Source of the DNA: Apricaphanius iberus
Taxonomy: Eukaryota > Chordata > Actinopteri > Cyprinodontiformes > Aphaniidae
Assembly (NCBI GenBank): GCA_028564705.1
Contig: JAPXFQ010002398.1
Coordinates: forward strand, 992,001 to 1,056,000
Reading direction: 5' to 3'
Length of the DNA: 64,000 nt
Shown here: piece after piece, positions 58,145-64,000 of the stretch
How the letters are laid out: each line of letters starts with the position of its first letter
Position numbering within the stretch: position 1 is the stretch's first letter
Program-made: the position numbers and the translations under genes
The notes under the pieces: generated by a model
Databases searched by the model: none
What the model was told of the DNA's origin: nothing
Seen by the model: only the letters and a program-made list of their open reading frames with translations

Positions 58145-60529
58145 TGCTGTGAATGCTATAAATGTTGTAGTTTCTTTTGTGATGTCCCGATGTGTTGTAG
58201 GAGTAATTTTGGTAGGGCAACGGCTTAAGAAAAGATTTAGCAGTAGTTCATGATTTCAGTGGTTAATGATTTCTCTTTTTGTGGATAATTAGTCTTTGTG
58301 TGGTTTACTGGAGTCCCAAAGAAGGCTTCTCCACACTGATAGATGTCAATGATTTTGGTTTTAATCTGCTGAGAATAGAGCAATGTAGAAGTAACATTTA
58401 TATTTCTGCCTCGAGTGATCATACAGTTAGACATTATAATTTATGTCATCACGATGGAAATATCGACAATATTATCATCATCATCCACAGAAACGAAATA
58501 GATTACAGAAGCAGAGATTTAAAACTGAGGAAATAAGAGCCGTCAGACTTGACATTTACTGTGTGAACAAGCTAAAGATATCGCCGCACAACAGAGACGC
58601 AGTCCCTGATATCTTCTGCTGCTTGCCAGGAAGAGACAGCTTATGTTTCATAAAGGTATCTTGTTTCCTGCTAGACACACAACAAATTAACATCAAATAT
58701 GTAAGACATGCTTGATCCAGGTTCTCTAAGCAGGTCTGCTTGGCTGTCAGGGGAATAAACAGGAATTTCTCGCAACGCCAAAGTGTGTTTTGTCATGGGT
58801 AGCACACAGTTGTTCCCTGCCACATGCCGTCAAGATATAATCAGGTTCAGATACATTGCTTTTTGCTTTGGCCAGTGTTTTTTTCTCATATTTATTTTGT
58901 TTGACTTGTCGAAGCCAAGATAAATGTAGACATCTTCACATCATTTTGAACATCACACACCAGGGTTTCTTCCTTAATAAGGCTGACCCAAGGCTTTCAT
59001 TAATACAACATACAGTATCTGTTAACTTGGAGTAAAACACAAAAGCAGTTGTACACGTGGAACTTCTGCACATTAAGTTAAGTGTAAGGTTTGGTATTTA
59101 AATTCCCACATAAATGTTTTTATGTATGACAAAGAGAAAAATTTGTAAGACTGGCTACCTTTTCAAAATTGGATACACCAGGCGCAACTTTATTTCATGA
59201 TTTGCAAATTCTTAATACATTTGATATAAATAAACTTCCTACCCGTTCTTTTGTGTTTAAATTCTTGTACCGTAGAATTTGGCTGTCCTACACAAAGAGC
59301 TACTTTTTCACTGATTCACAAATTCATAATTATTCCAGACATTCTTCAAATTTACATCTTCCTTTATTTTATACTTCACGAGAACAATTTTCAGATTTCG
59401 GGATGCTAAACAATGGAATAAAAATCTAGATTTATTAGAAACTTCTGTATCATATCTGGTACATAAAAATAGATTCAAAATTAAATTAAACGAGAGGCAT
59501 ATGGTCTAACGGGAATATCTTTTAAAAATAATGCAAATGCTTGTGTGTATATTATATGTATTAGAATGGATCTGAAATTTTTCTTTTAACACATTTCTGT
59601 TGCCACAGATACATTTTATTAAGACGGAGTGGTTTTAATATAAATCTATTTTGGCTTCTTCTGCTTCCTTACATATGAGTTGTTTTATATAATTATTGTT
59701 TTATTGTATTGTATGTTAAATAAACTAAATTACTCAATACAGTAGAAGAAGATCATGTGTCTTGGTGGGAAAAGTTGTCTCGTAGTCTGAAAGTTGTGTT
59801 TCAGTTGGGGTTTGTGTCTTTTCCCCTCTATTAAAAAAAAAATATATAAAGAAAAAGAATAAAATTATAGCACAGTTGCAAATCAATCTCGTCGAAGTCA
59901 ATATCTCTGCATATTCAACAAGAAGTGAGATCACTATAGATCCCTTCATCAGTTAGCTGTGAACATAAGAAGGTAGCTTTCATGCAGTGAGCAGCCGGCT
60001 GCTGTTTTGTGGTCACCGACTGGAGGCCTTGCATGCTCCCGACAGCTGCAGCGCATGCATGTGTGCAAGCTCACAGCCGTAACAGAGGTCTTTACACACA
60101 CAGCGTGCCATTGTTAGCAGCTGGCAGGGATCTAAGTGCTGTGTTACTTCAGGCACGCAATGGGAGACGAGATAATTTGGCGTGGTAACCTTGGCTGTCA
60201 AAACTGAAGAAAATGAAACAATGCTGCACAAATACCCATTTTTTTTGTTGGAGATAAATATAACTCATGAATAACATTGTAATACCACTGTAATTGAGAA
60301 AGAGCACATTCATGAATGGCACAGTGTATAAAAAACAAAACTTTTGCAGTTTTTGGAAGGATACTGTGTAAACTGTAGTGAGAAGAAATATGGTTGTCTG
60401 TCCTTCCTAGGCAAACTCAGACATGGAAAACAACACCAAATAATAAATAAATGCACAATACAATCTTCTTTTAAAGTTTTCTCAAGACTTTTAATTGGAA
60501 ATCATAATTAGCGTTCACATTTTTAGTTG
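58145..60529. other. Unassigned 5' flank sequence
   Basis: No gene recognised. 59985-60240 is a GC-richer island with SOX, RUNX, E-box and GATA-type motifs (see findings). The rest is AT-rich. Confidence 0.5.
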
Positions 60530-63165
60530 TTTTTTTTTTAGTTTATTTATTTAAGATGACAGGGACAGTGCACAATCAACATTAACCTCACAGGGAAAGA
60601 TGCATTGTGCCAGGTTATAGCTCAAGAGCTAATTTCCACCTGTAGTCCCTGGGCAGGCTGATGTTATATTACATTAAAAATAGCACACATTCATCTATGT
60701 AGTTTACATTCGGCCAAGATACAAGTCTTTACGTGCACAATTTGTTATAAACTCACATCCATATCACTCATTTATACGGGTCAAAAACACACACTCCCCC
60801 CCTCCCCCTTTCTCTCTCACTCACACACTTACACAAGCTACACATGAGTGCACGTTTGGTTTGATAATAACCATTTCTTTAAAAGGCATGAGAACATGTA
60901 GTAGTTGGTGCTTGCTATCAGCTCTGTGGGCAGCATGTTCCACTGACGAGTGGTTACGCAGGAAAAGGCTGAGTTTCCAAAAACTGTCCTGTCTTTTGGG
61001 ATCCTACACTCGCCGCGCTCGGTGGATCTCGTGGCTCGTGTTGTTATGTCCGAGCCTAAAGAGATAAACTCTTTCAGTGGAGGAGCAGCGGTGTCATGCA
61101 GGATCTTATACAGGAAGCAAAGATTTGTGTGTTTAACTAAGTTGTCAAAACTTAAGATTTTATGTTTAGTAAGAATATGACACTGATGGAAACGTCTGCC
61201 TTTTTTATCGTGAATTTTTAATGAGTTTTTATAAAGTGACTGAAGTGGCCTCAGGACAGATTTAGTAGCTTGAGACCAACATGTCATACAATAAAGAAAA
61301 TGGGGAACAATCATTGCATTAAGATAGGCTCCTGAGGCCTCTGTTGTAAGTGAATTTCTAATGTGTCGAAACTGTATCATGTTAAATTTAACTGTATTTG
61401 ATAATTTCCTTAAGTGTTTTTTAAACCCTAAATTTTGATCCAATATGACTCCTGAATACTTTACCTGTTCAGCTATTGCAATTTTTTGTCCATCAATTAA
61501 AATGCTTGGACAATTGGGAATTTTACGAATTTTGAAGTACATAGATACAGTCTTGTCTAAATTTAGGGTGAGACATGAATTTTTAAGCCACTGTGTAACT
61601 TTTTTCATTTCGTTGGTCAGTTTTTCTGCGACCTCCTCTGCAGTTTTGCCATGAGCATACACCACAGTGTCATCAGCATACATTATAATCTTACTCTTAC
61701 ACACAGTCGGTAGATCATTTATGTAAAGCGTGAACAGCAAGGGGCCCAGAATTGACCCTTGTGGAACTCCCATGCTGCAAGGTCTTAAAGGTGAATTTAT
61801 ATTGCTAACAGCAACACATTGGTGCCTGTCTTTGAGGTAAGATTGAATCCAAGTTTTAGTATTTATGTCAAGAGAAAAATTAGACAGTTTGCTGATGAGA
61901 AGCTCATGGTTCACAGTGTCAAAAGCCTTTCTCAGGTCTAGAAAGACTGCCCCAACTATTCCTCCTCCATCAAGACTGGATTTAATGTCTTCCAGTAAGT
62001 AGCAGCATGCAGACTCTGTGGAGTATCTTTTCCTAAAACCAAACTGGTAAGGATGTAATGCATCAGTGTGGTCCAGATGCTCCACTAGCTGCTCTGCTAC
62101 CACCTTCTCAAACACCTTGGAGAAGGCTGGATACTAATAGGCCGATAACTTGAGACACAAAGCTTGTCTCCTGACTTGAATATCGGCTTGACAACTGCTT
62201 TTTTGAATGCCATTGGAAAAGAATTTTCACTTATGGCTTGATTCACAGCTTTTGTTAGTGCTGGAGTTAGAGTTTGTTTGTGTTCTTTTAAAATAGATGT
62301 GTCAAGCCCATATATATCCTTTGCTTTACTATTTTTCAAATTTGATATTATTTTGAGAATTTTGCCTTCATCTACACTCTGTAACCTACAATAAGGTAAA
62401 TTGTCATCTTCAACGTAGTTAGGGACACAATAGTTTCTTTCAGGAAAGGTCTTAGCCAACTCTGTCACAGAATCCAAGAAATAATCATTATAATATTTAG
62501 CTAAAGTGGAACTCTCTTTTTGAATAATTCCATCGATTTTGAGCTGCAGATGTTCCTGGGGGTGCTTTTCCCTACCCAGTAATTTATCCATGCTCCTCCA
62601 TAAGAGTTTACAGTTACCCTTTGCCTCCTTAATTAAATTTAGAAAGAAGTTTGCTTTTGCTTTTCGTAGTTGCATGGTAACTTTGTTTCTTAAAGATTTA
62701 TAAATGTAATGATCAGTGTTTAATTTAGTTTTTAAAGCAGACTTAAGAGCTTTATCTCTCTGTTTCATTGTTTCCCAGAGGGATTCATCAAACCATGGAA
62801 GCCTCTTTTTATTAGATTTTCTCTGTTTGAGCTGTGTATATTTATCAACTTTATCCTTCATAGAATTAATGATGTTGTTGCATGTGTAATCACAGCTTTT
62901 AATATTAATTTTGGAGGCCCAGTCAATTTCATTTAAATCATTCTTAAGAAGCTCTTAATTTCTCTTAGAAATATAAGGAAAGTTTTGTTTTTTATTTGAT
63001 TGTTCAATATTTTTGTATCTTAACTTGTTTACTTTCCTAACTAGTAGAACAAGATTATGATCAGACAGGCCAGTTAATAAGTTGTATGTCTTTGTTACTC
63101 TGTCGGATTTATTAGTAAAAATTAAATCTATCAAAGTTTGAGAGGTTCTTGTTACTTAGCCAACA
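60530..63165 (-). mobile_element. Nearly full-length ORF2 of a non-LTR retrotransposon, 5'-truncated
   Basis: Minus strand. From right to left: endonuclease end (LIDLIFTNKSDRV; GLSDHNLVLL) at about 63145-63050; linker KKRLPWFDESLWETMKQRD in the 254-codon frame 62861-62097; reverse transcriptase in the 425-codon frame 62115-60838. Motifs: A, FLDLRKAFDTVNHELL; B, GVPQGSILGPLLF; C, IMYADDTVVY; then the C-terminal domain to QTCTHV. The 3' UTR runs to an A-rich end near 60530. Only about two disabling lesions: a stop near 62955 and a frameshift near 62125. Clade (CR1/L2/Rex1/I-type) not fixed. Confidence 0.9.
60838..62115 (-). pseudogene. LINE reverse transcriptase domain (425 codons, open)
   Basis: Synthesises cDNA from element RNA at the nicked target during retrotransposition. 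Residues 1-60 give the finger region (HPYQFGFRKRYSTESACCYL); about 55-70 motif A with the catalytic Asp (LDLRKAFDTV); about 114-130 motif B (GVPQGSILGP); about 143-152 motif C (MYADDTVVY) with both catalytic Asp residues; then the thumb and a C-terminal domain with IRNSLTTEASGAYLNAMIVP and RQWNMLPTEL. The first Met is only where the frame becomes open after a frameshift. The upstream linker and endonuclease piece continue the same protein in another frame. Longest open frame in the window; a transposon gene, not a host gene. Confidence 0.88.
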
Positions 63166-63779
63166 TCAACTAGGCCTACACGTTTGAGCCGAATAAAACA
63201 TTTCAACATGCGCAGAACTATTTAAAATACCATAAATGGCCGTAGATAAAGAAGAAACATACTTCCATTATAAACAAACATGGCTGCGCGCATTTGAGCT
63301 GGAGCAGCATGACGTTTTTCAGACGTTGCTTATATTTTTTCTGGTCACAGTTTTATATCTACAAACCTTTATTGTTTTGTACACAAATTATAAACCAAAC
63401 CCTTTATTTTTTTAGGCTGACGTATTGTATGAATGACCCACATTCGGAATAAGGGTTTACATCGATTGGCATAACCCACCCTTCTCAATCGGTATGAAAT
63501 TTAGATCCAAATTAGTTTAAACCCAGAGTAGAATAAGAGCAATCTTAATGGCGTTTTTACATAAAGCATTTTTTTCCAATCAAGTTTTTAATCTGATTAG
63601 TTGTGTTGATGTAAACATAGACACTGTTAGAAAACTGCAGTAAAGAGGGATCACGGGCTCATCATGTCATCTAAAATAATCTGTAATTCAATTTTTTTGT
63701 AGGAGTAAACCAGGCACAAAATAAATATAATAAAATAATAAATTCTGTCCAATCGTCACAGAGAGAAACATGAAAAGTT
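63166..63779. other. Unassigned sequence
   Basis: 63425-63600 contains GGAATAAGGGTTTACATCG and AATCAAGTTTTTAATCTG, reminiscent of fish DNA transposon ends, but no bounded element can be drawn. Confidence 0.4.
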
Positions 63780-63990
63780 TGTTAAATTCCACTTTAATTG
63801 AAACTGGTGATGCAACAACGAGCTCTTTGGCAAATAATACTTCCTGTAGGTCTTGGGTGGGAAAAGTTCCTCATGCCCACTATTTGGTACGGTTGAGGGG
63901 TCTGTGATGCTGTGGGCCTGTTTCCCTTGAAAAAGGACTAAGAACCTTGGTCTAGTGCACTGTAACATTAACTTGTTTAATTACAAAAAT
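63780..63990 (+). mobile_element. Tc1/mariner transposase fragment
   Basis: Plus-strand frame GSVMLWACFP near 63896-63927 matches the GSIMLWGCF block of Tc1 transposases, followed by a stop and NLGLVHCNI. Short, broken, without terminal repeats. Confidence 0.55.
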
Positions 63991-64000
63991 TATATCCAAG

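Noticed and set aside
27300..64000. Search for egfl7 exons and miR-126 in the notch1 flank
   Set aside because: No EGF-type exon or the mature miR-126 sequence was noticed by eye; the neighbour probably lies outside the window.
1..64000. CRISPR arrays, operons, prokaryotic or viral genomes
   Set aside because: Intron-containing vertebrate gene, eukaryotic transposons and microsatellites; tandem arrays present are simple tetranucleotides and dinucleotides, not spaced repeats.

Overview
The window looks like a gene-poor, transposon-rich piece of a teleost fish nuclear genome. One protein-coding gene is recognisable: the 5' part of a Notch1 receptor gene on the minus strand. Nine consecutive coding exons can be placed, running leftwards from the start codon at 26867 to exon 9 at 2809-2922. 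They encode the signal peptide and EGF-like repeats 1-13, including the ligand-binding EGF11-12 pair. All junctions are GT-AG and the reading frame is unbroken over 1,558 nt. Coding exon lengths (61, 82, 263, 339, 123, 234, 156, 186, 114 nt) agree with the vertebrate Notch1 layout as I remember it. The other exons must lie to the left of base 1. I cannot tell from the window whether this is the teleost notch1a or notch1b paralogue.

Layout. 1-2808 is part of intron 9, with a LINE 3' end, a hAT-like MITE and a CA repeat. 2809-8622 holds exons 9 to 3 with short introns (81-332 nt) and two of about 1.8 kb; intron 4 carries a truncated LINE with a hAT-type MITE nested in it. 8623-26090 is a 17.5 kb intron 2 containing a tRNA-derived SINE, a decayed LINE split by a 1.1 kb hAT-like element, one end of a TTAA-type element, another truncated LINE and GC-rich stretches that could be regulatory. 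26091-26867 holds exons 2 and 1. 26868 to about 27300 is the presumed 5' UTR and promoter side, with an upstream ORF overlapping the start codon, a CACGTG box and a CSL/RBPJ-type site.

27.3-64 kb is the 5' flank. I find no host protein-coding gene in it. It holds transposon material of many classes: L2-like LINEs at 36.0-38.4 kb and a 3' end at 30.4-31.0 kb; a nearly full reverse transcriptase LINE at 60.5-63.2 kb; an internally deleted PIF/Harbinger element keeping the first exons of both of its genes (35.06-35.81 kb) and related MITEs (32.5 and 45.8 kb); TTAA-flanked elements; several Tc1/mariner relics; and a three-level nest of LINE, hAT-like element and Tc1 element at 53.7-56.0 kb. The remaining sequence is AT-rich and unremarkable by eye, apart from a few motif clusters listed as regulatory candidates.

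I do not see a new multi-gene system. The most informative non-gene observations are the Harbinger deletion derivative, the TTAA family that keeps a short conserved reading frame, the triple nest, and the features around the notch1 start codon.
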